From CAVAWX01 sp963614215 (GTDB lineage Bacteria > Actinomycetota > Coriobacteriia > Coriobacteriales > QAMH01): 64,000 nt of DNA. Position numbers and translations under genes: made by a program. Location: contig CAVECB010000001.1 in NCBI GenBank assembly GCA_963614215.1, forward strand, positions 1 through 64,000. Reading direction: 5' to 3'. Below, in pieces: positions 55,293 through 64,000 of this stretch; positions within the stretch are counted from its first letter, which is position 1; each line of letters starts with the position of its first letter. The notes under the pieces were generated by a model that made no database searches, was not told where the DNA came from, and saw only the letters and a list, made by a program, of their open reading frames with translations.

Positions 55293-56420
55293 ATGGAGAC
55301 CTATGACTATCTGATCGTCGGCGCAGGCCTGACGGGCGCCGTGTTCGCACACGAGGCGACCGCGGCCGGCAAACGCTGCCTGGTCATCGACCGGCGCGAG
55401 CATATCGCGGGCAACTGCTTCACCAAGAAGGTCAACGGCATCGACGTGCACGAGTACGGCGCGCACATCTTTCATACCTCCGACCGCGCGGTGTGGGATT
55501 ACGTGAACCAGTTCACCGAGTTCAACAACTACGTGAACAGCCCGGTGGCCAACTTTCACGGCACCATCTACAACCTGCCTTTCAACATGAACACCTTCGC
55601 GCAGATGTGGGGCATACGTACGCCGGACGAGGCGCGCGAGATCATCGAGCGGCAAAAGGCCGAGGCCGCCATCGACGGCGAGCCGGCCAACCTGGAGGAG
55701 CAGGCGCTGTCGCTGATTGGGCGCGACATCTTCGAGAAGCTCATCCGCGAGTACACGGAAAAGCAGTGGGGGCGGCCGTGCACCGAGCTGCCGGCCAGCA
55801 TCATCAAGCGCCTGCCCGTGCGCTACATCTACGACAACAACTACTTCAACGACCGTTGGCAGGGCATCCCCATGGGCGGCTACACGCGCATGGTCGAGCG
55901 CATGCTCGAAGGCGTGGAGGTGCGCTGCGGCGTCGAGTACAAGGAGTTTGCCGCGGCTAACCCCGGCGTGGCCAGCCGCGTCGTCTACACCGGGCCCATC
56001 GACGAGTACTTCGACTTCTCGCTGGGCAACCTGGAGTGGCGGACCGTGCGTTTCGAGACCGAGCTGCTCGAGGGCGTGGCCAACTGGCAGGGCAACGCCG
56101 TGGTGAACTACACGAGCCACGACGAGCCGTTCACGCGCATCATCGAGCACAAGTGGTTCGAGTTCGGCAAGGGCGAGGACGGCGCCGATTTGCCCGACAC
56201 GGTGATCAGCCGCGAGTACTCGAGCGCGTGGAAGCCGGGCGACGAGCCGTACTACCCGGTCAACGACGAGAAGAACACGGCCCTGTTCGAGCGCTACCGC
56301 GAGCTGGGCGCCGCCGAGGAGGGCGTGGTCTTTGCCGGGCGCCTGGGCGCGTACAAGTACTATGACATGGCGCCGTGCATTGCGGCAGCCCTGGAGCTGG
56401 CGCACGCCGAGCTGGGGTAG
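55293..56420 (+). CDS. glf: UDP-galactopyranose mutase
   Basis: A 375-residue flavoenzyme turning UDP-galactopyranose into UDP-galactofuranose for surface polysaccharides. Landmarks: DYLIVGAGLTGAVFAHEA (FAD site), RREHIAGNCF, EYGAHIFHTSDRAVWDYV, FNMNTFAQMWG, GRDIFEKLIREYTEKQWGR and the C-terminal GRLGAYKYYDM. AAAGGA lies 10-12 nt upstream of the ATG at 55293. It is convergent with a GT2 glycosyltransferase gene 15 nt away, a sign of a small cell-envelope locus. Confidence 0.95.
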   Translation: METYDYLIVGAGLTGAVFAHEATAAGKRCLVIDRREHIAGNCFTKKVNGIDVHEYGAHIFHTSDRAVWDYVNQFTEFNNYVNSPVANFHGTIYNLPFNMNTFAQMWGIRTPDEAREIIERQKAEAAIDGEPANLEEQALSLIGRDIFEKLIREYTEKQWGRPCTELPASIIKRLPVRYIYDNNYFNDRWQGIPMGGYTRMVERMLEGVEVRCGVEYKEFAAANPGVASRVVYTGPIDEYFDFSLGNLEWRTVRFETELLEGVANWQGNAVVNYTSHDEPFTRIIEHKWFEFGKGEDGADLPDTVISREYSSAWKPGDEPYYPVNDEKNTALFERYRELGAAEEGVVFAGRLGAYKYYDMAPCIAAALELAHAELG

Positions 56421-56435
56421 GGCAGCGGCCGCTGC

Positions 56436-57371
56436 CTAGCGCCGGGCGCGGTCGTGCTCGTAGAGCTCGTAGACGGCCAGCTCGTATTGTTTGCGGGCGG
56501 TGCGCGCCGCCGAGTCCAGAATCAGGCCGCATATCCAGAACAGCACCGTCAGGACCGCGCAGCCCACCGCCGCGATGGCCAGGGGCACATGCGTGATGTA
56601 GGAGGTCTGGGCGAACTCGACGAGCACGGGGATGCCGCATGCCAGCGTGGCCACGAGAAAGATGACGGCGAGTGTGCCGAAAAAGCGCATGGGCTTGTAC
56701 TCGCGAAACAACGAGGCGATGGTGCGCAGCACGAGCATGCCGTCGGAGAAGGTGTTCAGCTTTGAGACCGAGCCTTCCGGACGATCGCGGTAGCCGATGG
56801 GCACCTGCACGACCTTGAAGGCCTTGTCCAGGCAGTGGATGGACATCTCCGTTTCGACCTCGAAGCCCTCCGAGACCACCGGGTAGCTCTTCACGAACAC
56901 GCGTGAGAAGGCGCGATACCCCGTCATGATGTCGGTGAGCTGCGCATGGTAGAGGTGGTTGATCAGCCCGCGCACGAGGTTGTTGCCCAGGCCGTGGAAG
57001 GCGCGCTTGTTCTCCTCGCCGTAGGTGCCGTTGGTCAGGCGGTCGCCGATGACCATGTCGGCCTCGCCGGCCTCGACGGGCGCAATCATGGCGTGGACGT
57101 CTTCAGCGGGGTAGGTGTCGTCGCCGTCCACGAGCACGTAGCAGTCGGCCTCGATGTCGCGAAACATCTGGCGCGTGACGTTGCCCTTGCCCTGGCGGCG
57201 CTCGTGGCGCACGATGGCGCCGTGCTCGGCGGCTATCTCGGCCGTGCCGTCGGTGGAGTTGTTGTCGTAGACGTAGACGTCCGCGTCCGGTAGCTCGCGC
57301 TTGAAGTCGTCCACCACCTTCGCGATGGTGACGGACTCGTTGTAGCACGGTATGAGAACTGCAGTCTTCAC
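56436..57371 (-). CDS. GT2 glycosyltransferase, dolichyl-phosphate-mannose synthase-like, with two membrane helices
   Basis: A 311-residue enzyme. The GT-A fold reads MKTAVLIPCYNESVTIAKVV, YVYDNNSTDGTAEIA and CYVLVDGDDTYPAEDV (DxD metal site, near residue 84), followed by MTGYRAFSRVF and RPEGSVSKL. Two hydrophobic segments near residues 230-290 anchor it to the membrane. Such enzymes load a sugar onto a polyprenyl phosphate. The glf neighbour suggests envelope glycan synthesis. Confidence 0.88.
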   Translation of the reverse strand: MKTAVLIPCYNESVTIAKVVDDFKRELPDADVYVYDNNSTDGTAEIAAEHGAIVRHERRQGKGNVTRQMFRDIEADCYVLVDGDDTYPAEDVHAMIAPVEAGEADMVIGDRLTNGTYGEENKRAFHGLGNNLVRGLINHLYHAQLTDIMTGYRAFSRVFVKSYPVVSEGFEVETEMSIHCLDKAFKVVQVPIGYRDRPEGSVSKLNTFSDGMLVLRTIASLFREYKPMRFFGTLAVIFLVATLACGIPVLVEFAQTSYITHVPLAIAAVGCAVLTVLFWICGLILDSAARTARKQYELAVYELYEHDRARR

Positions 57372-57563
57372 TTCTACCCCCTGTATGCGCCGATGCGCGT
57401 GTGCGCCGCGCGGTATCTCGGACGCGGCCGCTTCGGCAATGTCGCTGCGATTGTACGCTAAAGTGTGCGCGCGGCGCGTGCACCGTCGGGCGCTTCATCG
57501 GGAATCTGGAATTTTGCGAAAGCGCCGCTGCCTAGCGATGGGCGGCGCGGAGTGGAGCGTGCG

Positions 57564-60500
57564 CTAGCGTCGGGCGGCGCGCATCTCGGCGACGATGTCG
57601 TCGAGGGGCTCGACGGCCATGTTGGTCGACGGCATGGCCTGCAAGACCTGCTTCCTATAGCCTTTTCTCTGCAGCCGCCCGTCGGCCAGCACGAGAAAGC
57701 CGCTGTCGTCGGAGCGCCGGATCAGCCGGCCGGCCGCCTGCTTCATCTCCACGATTGTCTTGGGCAGCGAGTAGCGCGCCCAAGCGCTTCTGCCTTCGCG
57801 TTGTGTGCGCTCGCAAAGCAGCGGGTTTTTCGCGCTTTCGAAGGGCAGCCTCGGGATGACGACGCAGCGCAGGGTGTCGCCCGGCGCGTCGAAGCCTTCC
57901 CAAAACGCCTTGAGCGCGAACAGCGACAGCTTCTCTTCGGCGATGAAGCGCTCGCGCACCGCGTGCCTGCCCGCTCCCGGCGGCTGCACGGCCAGCTCAA
58001 GCCCCGCGGCTTCGAGGCGCTCGCGCAGCTCGGCCGCATACGACTGCATTTCATTGCGGTTGGTGAACAGCGTGAGCGTCGAGCCGCCCATGGCCACGTG
58101 CACCTCGTAGAGCAGCTCGACCAGACGCTCGTGATAGCTGGGGTCGTAGGGGTCGGGCATCTCGGCGGGCAGCAGTATGCGCATGTTGTGGTCGAAGTCG
58201 TAGCTTGACTCGATGGTGCGGCACGAGAAACGCTTCTGCTCGATGCGGTCGAGGCCCACCGCGTGCAAAAACGAGGCAAAGGGCGCGTCGCTTTTGCCGG
58301 TGGCGATGGTCGCCGAGGTGAAGATGACGCTGTCGACATTCGGGTAGAGATACTCGGCAAGCGCGGACCCGATGTCGAGGCGCAGCGCCGACAGAGACTC
58401 AATCACGCGCTCGGGTTTGCGGTGGACATGCGCCGCATAGGCATAGTCCTTGTTCGCACCGTTCTCGTCGCCCAAGACGAGGGCAAGTGCGCTGCGCATT
58501 TCGCCTACCCGGCAGGCGATGCTGCTGACGTCGCCTTGGGTGACGCCGCCCTCGTCGCTGCATTCCTCGAGTGCGGCGACGAGGTCTTTCAGGGCTTTCG
58601 CCAGCCCCTCGAGATTGTCCGCGAGCACGGCTCCTGTCTGCGCGACCGGATCCCAGGCGGCGCTTTGCCGCAGCTCGTCGCTAATCCAGACGTCCACCTC
58701 GTAGTAGCTGCCCGTGTCTTCGACGCACGAGTACAGGTTTTTTACGAAAGAAAAGAAGCTCTCGGCGCTCTTGCGCACGTCCCCGACGCCGCCCTCGACC
58801 TTGGCCGCCGGGGCATAGAGCACGTTCGCTCCGCTTGTGCCGCCTGCCTTCTTCTTCACTTGCGCGAGCAAGCCGCCGTTGCCGTCGATCTGTCGCAGCA
58901 GGTGCTTTAGGTCGCGCACATCGATTTTCGTCGAGAGCTGGGACCTGGCCTCCTCTTCCACGGCGTGCGCCTCGTCGATCACCCAGTGCCGCGTGCCCTT
59001 CGGCAAGATGGCGCCGTCTGTCTCCATATCGCGGAAGAGCAGGGCGTGGTTCGTGACGATGATGTCGGCCTTCTCGGCGTGCGCGCGCGCCCCGTGCAGA
59101 TAGCATTGCTTGAAAAAGGGGCATTTTCTTTTCAGGCAGCTCTCGGGCGTGGGCACCACCTCGTCGCGCAGGTCGTAGGGCCAGCGTATGCGCAGCGCCC
59201 CGAGGTCGCCCCAGGTGGTGTGCGCGGTGAAGCCGAGCAGCGTCGCGACAAACTCGATGCCCTCGACGTCGAGGTCGTCGCGCCTGTACAAGGTCTGGAG
59301 CTTGCGCAGGCACAGATAGTGGTCGTAGCCCTTCAGCGAGACGTAGTCCAGCCCGCCGAGCGCGCGCGCCAAATCGGGCAGCTCGTGGTACATGAGCTGG
59401 TCGGTGAGCGCGTTGGTCTTCGTGGCGACGCCGATGTGCACGCCGTTTGCTCGGGCGATGCGGGCGGCCGGCAGCAGATAGGCCATCGACTTGCCCACGC
59501 CTGTGCCCGCCTCCAGCACGCGGCACTCCCCGTCGCGGAAGGCGTCGAGCACTTCGTGAGCCATCTGCAGCTGCGGCTCGCGTGGCTCGAAGCCGGGGTA
59601 CATCGCGCCCGCGACGCCTTGCGCGGAAAAGTCGGCATCCAGTTCCTCGTCGCTGGGAAACGTGAGCTTTACCCCGTCTTCGCGGTCGTTGCCCTCTTTG
59701 GGCACAAGCCCGATGCGCGCACGGCGCAAAGACCCGAGGCGGAATTTGCCGCCCTCGCCTTCACCCTCGCCGCCTGTGCCGGCGCTTGCCTGCGCCGCAT
59801 CGTGAAAGACGGTGCGCAGCGGCCAGGGCGTGTCGGGCGCGATCGAGGCTATGCGCGCGGCCAGCCCGTCTGGTAGAGCGTAGGCGCCCGCGACGAGTAT
59901 CGGCCACAGTGCGGCCAGCGCCGCCACGTCGTCGTCTGCACGGTGCGTGGAGGCGTGCACCCCGAAGGCGCGGGAGAGGTCTTCGAGGCGATGCGATTTC
60001 AGGCGCGGCAAGACGATGTTGGACAAGATGAGGCTGTCCAGCCACTCTTCAGAGACGGTGCCCGCCGCAGCGCGGTGCATGATGAAGCCCCGGTCGAAGC
60101 TTGCGTTGTGCGCGACGATGCGCCTGCCGCCCGCGAATTCGGCGAACTGCTCGACGGCAACGCCTGGGTCGGGGGCGCCGGCCACGTCGTTTTCGGTGAT
60201 GCCCGTCAGCTCGGAGATGGCCGGCGGGATGGCGCGCCCGGGGTCGACGAAGGTGTCGAAGTGAGCCACGACCTCGTTGCCGCGTACGATGCAGGCCGAT
60301 ATCTCTATCAGCTCGTCGTGCACGGGATCCAGCCCTGTCGTCTCCGTGTCCATGACGACGAGTTCCTCGTCGATGAGGCGCCCCGTGCCGGCAGCCGCCC
60401 GCGTGGGCAGCGAGCAGTACAGCTCGACGATGTCGGGGTCGGTTCCCGCGACGACGAGGCTTTCGAGCATGGCGCTGTCGAAGGCGCCGCCCTGCGAGGT

Positions 60501-60617
60501 GCTGGCCTGCGAGGCACCGCCCTGCGCGGGGGCGCTGTCCTGTCCGCCCGCCGCGTTGCCTGCAGCAGCCCCGCCCGCACCCGTGTTGCGTGCCGTCGTT
60601 TTCACCGTGTCGTCCAT
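57564..60617 (-). CDS. dinG: DnaQ-type exonuclease fused to DinG-type helicase
   Basis: A 1017-residue fusion. After a 50-residue Ala/Gly/Gln-rich N-terminus comes a DEDD exonuclease: VVMDTETTGLDPVHDELIEI (D90, E92), HNASFDRGFI and STHRADDDVAAL. The XPD/DinG helicase follows: PREPQLQMAHEVLDAF, Walker A EAGTGVGKSMAYLLPAA, WVIDEAHAVEEE and the late GFDAPGDTLRCVVI...QAAGRLIRR. A cysteine set (YLCLRK, then CLKRKCPFFKQC) between motifs Ia and II suggests an Fe-S cluster as in XPD. The likely role is repair of DNA structures. Confidence 0.9.
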   Translation of the reverse strand: MDDTVKTTARNTGAGGAAAGNAAGGQDSAPAQGGASQASTSQGGAFDSAMLESLVVAGTDPDIVELYCSLPTRAAAGTGRLIDEELVVMDTETTGLDPVHDELIEISACIVRGNEVVAHFDTFVDPGRAIPPAISELTGITENDVAGAPDPGVAVEQFAEFAGGRRIVAHNASFDRGFIMHRAAAGTVSEEWLDSLILSNIVLPRLKSHRLEDLSRAFGVHASTHRADDDVAALAALWPILVAGAYALPDGLAARIASIAPDTPWPLRTVFHDAAQASAGTGGEGEGEGGKFRLGSLRRARIGLVPKEGNDREDGVKLTFPSDEELDADFSAQGVAGAMYPGFEPREPQLQMAHEVLDAFRDGECRVLEAGTGVGKSMAYLLPAARIARANGVHIGVATKTNALTDQLMYHELPDLARALGGLDYVSLKGYDHYLCLRKLQTLYRRDDLDVEGIEFVATLLGFTAHTTWGDLGALRIRWPYDLRDEVVPTPESCLKRKCPFFKQCYLHGARAHAEKADIIVTNHALLFRDMETDGAILPKGTRHWVIDEAHAVEEEARSQLSTKIDVRDLKHLLRQIDGNGGLLAQVKKKAGGTSGANVLYAPAAKVEGGVGDVRKSAESFFSFVKNLYSCVEDTGSYYEVDVWISDELRQSAAWDPVAQTGAVLADNLEGLAKALKDLVAALEECSDEGGVTQGDVSSIACRVGEMRSALALVLGDENGANKDYAYAAHVHRKPERVIESLSALRLDIGSALAEYLYPNVDSVIFTSATIATGKSDAPFASFLHAVGLDRIEQKRFSCRTIESSYDFDHNMRILLPAEMPDPYDPSYHERLVELLYEVHVAMGGSTLTLFTNRNEMQSYAAELRERLEAAGLELAVQPPGAGRHAVRERFIAEEKLSLFALKAFWEGFDAPGDTLRCVVIPRLPFESAKNPLLCERTQREGRSAWARYSLPKTIVEMKQAAGRLIRRSDDSGFLVLADGRLQRKGYRKQVLQAMPSTNMAVEPLDDIVAEMRAARR

Positions 60618-60681
60618 GCTCTCGCTTTCCGTTGTCTGCTCCGTCGCGCGAGCGGCCCTCGCGCCGATGCCGCCCGCTTTC

Positions 60682-62226
60682 CTACCTGCTGTTTTCCGCC
60701 CGTGCGCCCTGCGCCTCGAGCATGCGGTTCAGCGCGTTCACGTAGGCCTTCGCGCTAGACACTGTGATGTCGCCGTCGCTGCCGCGCCCGGTGTAGACCT
60801 CGCCGTCGGGCGCCGTGATGCGTATCGTGACCTCGCCGAGCGCATCGATGCCGCGCGTGACGCTTTGCACCGTGTACTCCGTCAGGTCGTTTTCCGCGCG
60901 CACCACCTTGTTGATGGCCTTGTACATTGCGTCGACCGGACCCGTACCGAACTCGGCGGACGTGGTCTCGACGCCGTAGCGGTCCTTCAGCGTGACCGTG
61001 GCCGTGGGGGTGAGGGGCTGGCCGCAGCTGATCTGGCAGGCCACGAGCGTGTAGATCGCGTGCTCGTTGCGGTCGTGCTCGCCCATCAGGCTGTGCAGAT
61101 CCTCGTCGTAGACTTCCTTTTTGCGGTCGGCCACCTCGAGGAATGCCTCGTAGATGCGGTCGAACTGGTCTTCGGGCACCGTGTAGCCGAGGTCTTCGAG
61201 GCGCTTTTTCAGCGCGGCGTGCCCGCTGCGCGCCGAGAGGATGATCTGGCTACCGGCCGCCCCGACGTCTTCAGGGCCGATGATCTCGTAGGTGGAGCGG
61301 TTCTTGATCACACCGTCTTGGTGGATGCCGCTGGAGTGCGAAAACGCGTTTGCCCCGACGATGGCCTTGTTGGCCTGCACAGGCAGCCCCGTGATGCGGC
61401 TGACCAGGCGGCTCGCGTGGGTGAATTCGGTGGCCTCGATGTCGGTGTGGGCGTCCAGCTCGTCTTCGTGCAGCTTCATCGCCATGACGACTTCCTCCAT
61501 GGCGGTGTTGCCCGCGCGCTCGCCCAGGCCGTTTATCGTGCACTCGACCTGCGTCGCGCCGTTCATGACGCCGGCCAGCGACAGCGCCGTGGCCATGCCG
61601 AGGTCGTTGTGGCAGTGCACGCTCACCTTCACGTTCTCGATGCCGTCCACGTGCTCCATCAGGTACTTGATGCGCTGGCCGAACTCCCAGGGCACAGAAA
61701 AGCCCGTCGTATCGGGGATGTTCACCACCGTGGCGCCGGCTTTCACCACCGCCTGGATCATTTTCGCCAGGTCCTCGTAGGGGGCGCGTCCGGCGTCCTC
61801 GGCGTAGAACTCGACGTCTTCGACGTATTTGCGCGCGTGCTTCACGGCCGCCACGCCGCGCTCGGTGGCCTCGTCGAGCGTCATGCCCTTGAACTTGTAC
61901 TTCAGGTGCTCGGGGCTGACGCCGATGCCGGTGTGGATACGCGGACGGGCGGCGGCCTGCAGGGCCTCGGCGCACACGTCGATGTCGTGCTCGACAGCGC
62001 GGGTCAAACCGCAGATGATGCAGGCGTCGCCGGCGGTCTTGGCGATGTCTTGGACGCTTTTGAAATCGCCCGGGCTGGACACGGGAAAACCGGCCTCGAT
62101 TACGTCGACGCCCAGGCGCACGAGCTGCTTGGTGATAACGAGCTTTTCCTGCGCGTTCATCGAGGCGCCGGGCGACTGCTCGCCGTCGCGCAAGGTGGTG
62201 TCGAAGATGTCGATTTTGCGGCTCAT
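60682..62226 (-). CDS. leuA: 2-isopropylmalate synthase
   Basis: A 514-residue enzyme condensing acetyl-CoA with 2-oxoisovalerate, the first leucine-specific step. It shows IFDTTLRDGEQSPGASM, VIEAGFPVSSPGDF, HCHNDLGMATA and NGLGERAGNTAMEEV. The HSSGIHQDGVIKN segment and a complete C-terminal LeuA dimer (allosteric leucine) domain follow (about 380-505). I chose the ATG at 62226 (AAAGGACC about 12 nt upstream). No leuBCD genes follow in the window. Confidence 0.95.
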   Translation of the reverse strand: MSRKIDIFDTTLRDGEQSPGASMNAQEKLVITKQLVRLGVDVIEAGFPVSSPGDFKSVQDIAKTAGDACIICGLTRAVEHDIDVCAEALQAAARPRIHTGIGVSPEHLKYKFKGMTLDEATERGVAAVKHARKYVEDVEFYAEDAGRAPYEDLAKMIQAVVKAGATVVNIPDTTGFSVPWEFGQRIKYLMEHVDGIENVKVSVHCHNDLGMATALSLAGVMNGATQVECTINGLGERAGNTAMEEVVMAMKLHEDELDAHTDIEATEFTHASRLVSRITGLPVQANKAIVGANAFSHSSGIHQDGVIKNRSTYEIIGPEDVGAAGSQIILSARSGHAALKKRLEDLGYTVPEDQFDRIYEAFLEVADRKKEVYDEDLHSLMGEHDRNEHAIYTLVACQISCGQPLTPTATVTLKDRYGVETTSAEFGTGPVDAMYKAINKVVRAENDLTEYTVQSVTRGIDALGEVTIRITAPDGEVYTGRGSDGDITVSSAKAYVNALNRMLEAQGARAENSR

Positions 62227-62397
62227 GTCAGGCCGGTCCTTTCCGCGCCATGCAGCAGGCGCGCCTTCTCGGGTGAACAAACGCGCACATTCTAGCGCGA
62301 AGCGCGGACACGAAAAGCCGGCGCGAAAAGCCGGGCGAAAAGCCGGCGCGTCCGATGATGTGGTGGGGAGGAGGCGCCCGATGGGGGCGGAAAAATT

Positions 62398-62484
62398 GGT
62401 GCGGGCGAGAGGATTTGAACCTCCACGGGGCTAAGCCCCACTGGCACCTGAAGCCAGCGCGTCTGCCGTTCCGCCACGCCCGCA
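62398..62484 (-). tRNA. tRNA-Leu (anticodon CAG)
   Basis: On the minus strand, acceptor GCGGGCG pairs with CGCCCGC; CCA is encoded (62400-62398). Anticodon stem CTGGC/GCCAG encloses loop TTCAGGT, anticodon CAG. The long variable arm TGGGGCTTAGCCCCG is typical of tRNA-Leu. T-loop is GGTTCAAATCC. Confidence 0.95.
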
Positions 62485-62536
62485 AGCCGTGTGCGTGAAA
62501 ACGCGAAGACGAATACTAGCACAGATTTTGGTGGCG

Positions 62537-62542
62537 TATAAT
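62537..62542 (+). promoter_or_regulatory. -10 element of the citrate synthase gene
   Basis: Perfect TATAAT, about 92 nt upstream of the start codon, back-to-back with the tRNA-Leu gene. The -35 is weak. Confidence 0.6.
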
Positions 62543-62595
62543 GGAGGTTCGATTTTTCTCGAGATTTTTATCGGTAAATTTCGGCAAAGCCCTTT

Positions 62596-62617
62596 TCCCG
62601 CAGCCTGCGGGGTTTTT
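62596..62617 (+). terminator. Terminator-like hairpin in the citrate synthase leader
   Basis: CCCGCA (62597-62602) and TGCGGG (62606-62611) with loop GCC, extended by a T-G pair, then five T (62613-62617). It lies between the -10 and the start codon, so it can only act on this gene's own leader transcript. Confidence 0.6.
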
Positions 62618-62633
62618 AGAAAGCAGGTAGACG

Positions 62634-64000
62634 ATGGCAGATATGCGCGAGTTGGCCGAGGTGAGCAAGAACTTCGGTGCATATAGCGGCTACGACGAGC
62701 GCTACTACGACCATTTCAACGTCAAGCGCGGCCTGCGCAACGCCGACGGCACGGGTGTGGTTGCCGGCCTGACCTCCGTCTCCAATGTGCACGGCTATCT
62801 CACCGACGAGGGCGTGAAGATTCCCGACGAAGGGCGCCTGACCCTGCGCGGCTACGACATCGCCGAGCTGGTGGACGCGGCGGTGGCCGAGCAGCGCCCC
62901 GGATTCGAGGAGCTGGCCTACCTGCTATGGACGGGCGATTTGCCCGAGCGTGCCCAGCTCGAGCGCTTCAGCGCCGACATCGACGCCTACCGCGACCTGC
63001 CCTACGGCTTCGTCAACAACCTGATTATGAACTACCCGTCCAAAAACGTGATGAACATGGCCGCACGCAGCGTGCTCATGCTCTACGCCGACGACCCCGA
63101 CACCGAGCTGGACACCATCGACCCTGCCCACGAAGTGCAGATTGCCACGCAGGTTCTAAGCCGCCTGCCGCGCCTTTGCGTGCTCAGCTACCTGGCCGAG
63201 CGCCAGCGTGCGGTCGAGGGCGCCGCCATGTACATCAACCCGCCCAAGCCCGGGCTGTCCACGGCCGAGACCGTGCTGCACATGCTGCGCCACGACATGT
63301 CCTGGACGCCCGAAGAGGCGCGCATGCTCGACATCATGCTCATGCTGCATGCCGAGCACGGCGGCGGCAACAACTCCACCTTCACTGTGCGCGTCCTAAG
63401 CTCCAGCGGCACCGACGCCTACAGCGCCTACGCGGGCGGCATATGCTCACTGAAAGGCCCCAAGCACGGCGGCGCGAACATCAAGGTGGCCGCGATGCTG
63501 CGCGATTTGGCCGACACGGTGGGCGAGGGCGCCGACGACGGGCAGGTGGCCGACTATCTGCGCCGTGTGCTGCGCCGCGAGGCCTTCGACGGCACGGGGC
63601 TGGTCTATGGCATGGGGCATGCGGTCTACACGAAATCCGACCCGCGCGCCCGTATCTGCAAGAAGTACGCGCGCAAGCTGGCCGAAGGCACGGAACATGA
63701 GGCACGCTTCGAGCTGATTGATGCCGTGGAGCGCCTGGCGCCGCAGGTGTTTGCCGAGGAGAAAGGCTCGGCCAAGACGATTTGCGCCAACATCGACATG
63801 TATTCCGGGCTGGTCTACACGATGCTCGGCATCCCGGAGCGCCTCTTCACCCCGCTGTTTGCCGTGTCGCGCATCGCGGGCTGGGTCGCGCACCGCTTCG
63901 AGGAGCTGGTCGAGGGGCGGCGCATCATCCGTCCTGCGTACAAGTCCATCTACGAGCGCCGTGCCTACGTGCCCATGGATGCGCGCGGCGGCGGCGACCC
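62634..64000 (+). CDS. gltA: Citrate synthase (cut by window end)
   Basis: The first 455 codons of a citrate/2-methylcitrate synthase; the frame is still open at base 64000. Conserved parts are GRLTLRGYDIAEL, ELAYLLWTGDLPE, YINPPKPGLSTAETVLHML, DIMLMLHAEHGGGNNSTF, the catalytic His in CSLKGPKHGGAN, and GMGHAVYTKSDPRARI. It condenses acetyl-CoA with oxaloacetate, feeding glutamate synthesis in an anaerobe. AAGCAGGTAG sits before the ATG. The N-terminal 40 residues are longer than in short bacterial forms. A methylcitrate specificity cannot be excluded. Confidence 0.92.
   Translation, partial: MADMRELAEVSKNFGAYSGYDERYYDHFNVKRGLRNADGTGVVAGLTSVSNVHGYLTDEGVKIPDEGRLTLRGYDIAELVDAAVAEQRPGFEELAYLLWTGDLPERAQLERFSADIDAYRDLPYGFVNNLIMNYPSKNVMNMAARSVLMLYADDPDTELDTIDPAHEVQIATQVLSRLPRLCVLSYLAERQRAVEGAAMYINPPKPGLSTAETVLHMLRHDMSWTPEEARMLDIMLMLHAEHGGGNNSTFTVRVLSSSGTDAYSAYAGGICSLKGPKHGGANIKVAAMLRDLADTVGEGADDGQVADYLRRVLRREAFDGTGLVYGMGHAVYTKSDPRARICKKYARKLAEGTEHEARFELIDAVERLAPQVFAEEKGSAKTICANIDMYSGLVYTMLGIPERLFTPLFAVSRIAGWVAHRFEELVEGRRIIRPAYKSIYERRAYVPMDARGGGD

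Overview
The window is GC-rich, densely coded actinobacterial DNA. Its gene content points to an anaerobic member of the Coriobacteriia, most likely an Eggerthellaceae-like gut bacterium; I cannot name the genus. The pointers are a respiratory FAD reductase with a Tat signal and lipobox beside a small multihaem cytochrome c, a cytosolic bis-MGD molybdoenzyme with a small Fe-S partner and an MFS permease, a Veg-ispE pair, and SpaA-type surface-protein debris. No rRNA, prophage or CRISPR array was seen. A 150-base run of N at 32675-32824 is an assembly gap inside a tRNA-Glu region.

Layout. 1-8211 is housekeeping: the end of pncB, a DegV protein, an odd 3-hydroxyisobutyrate-dehydrogenase-like protein, a solute-binding lipoprotein, hpf, pgi, veg and ispE. 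8518-15967 is an accessory metabolic unit: molybdoenzyme, ferredoxin, MFS permease, a Cys-rich mini-protein coupled to a U32-like four-cysteine protein, and a PucR/CdaR-type regulator. 16074-19240 is feoA-feoB with a shared operator upstream of each gene. 19199-23444 is a small defence-type island: a frameshifted DUF262/HNH/DUF4357 protein and an AbiEi/AbiEii pair, bracketed by two nearly identical 55-bp copies of the feoB terminator. A RelB-PIN pair, a triple 14-bp repeat, the cytochrome/flavoprotein reductase and a TetR-type regulator follow. mtnA and serC lead into a graveyard (30663-31267) where a SpaA surface-protein fragment abuts the remains of a second AbiE pair.

The right half is mostly core metabolism: purine nucleoside phosphorylase, a MocR-type aminotransferase, the ilvD-ilvB-ilvN and ilvC branched-chain genes, rmuC, a HemN/HemW-like radical SAM protein, typA, an orphan ABC ATPase, clpC, ispD-ispF, glf with a GT2 glycosyltransferase, a DnaQ-DinG fusion, leuA, tRNA-Leu and the start of citrate synthase. 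A second accessory cluster at 43099-45995 holds RelB-PIN, a DUF4143 ATPase preceded by four exact 23-bp-spaced repeats, and YefM-YoeB.

How the genes work together. The ilv genes plus leuA cover most of valine/leucine synthesis. ispE, ispD and ispF are three steps of the MEP isoprenoid pathway. The 24626-27121 pair is a plausible terminal reductase taking electrons from the quinone pool outside the membrane, while the 8518-12738 set looks like its cytosolic counterpart: import a substrate, then reduce it. The strongest candidates for something undescribed are the molybdoenzyme unit with its Cys-rich/U32-like companions, the repeat-bracketed island, and the 23-bp repeat array in front of the DUF4143 ATPase.
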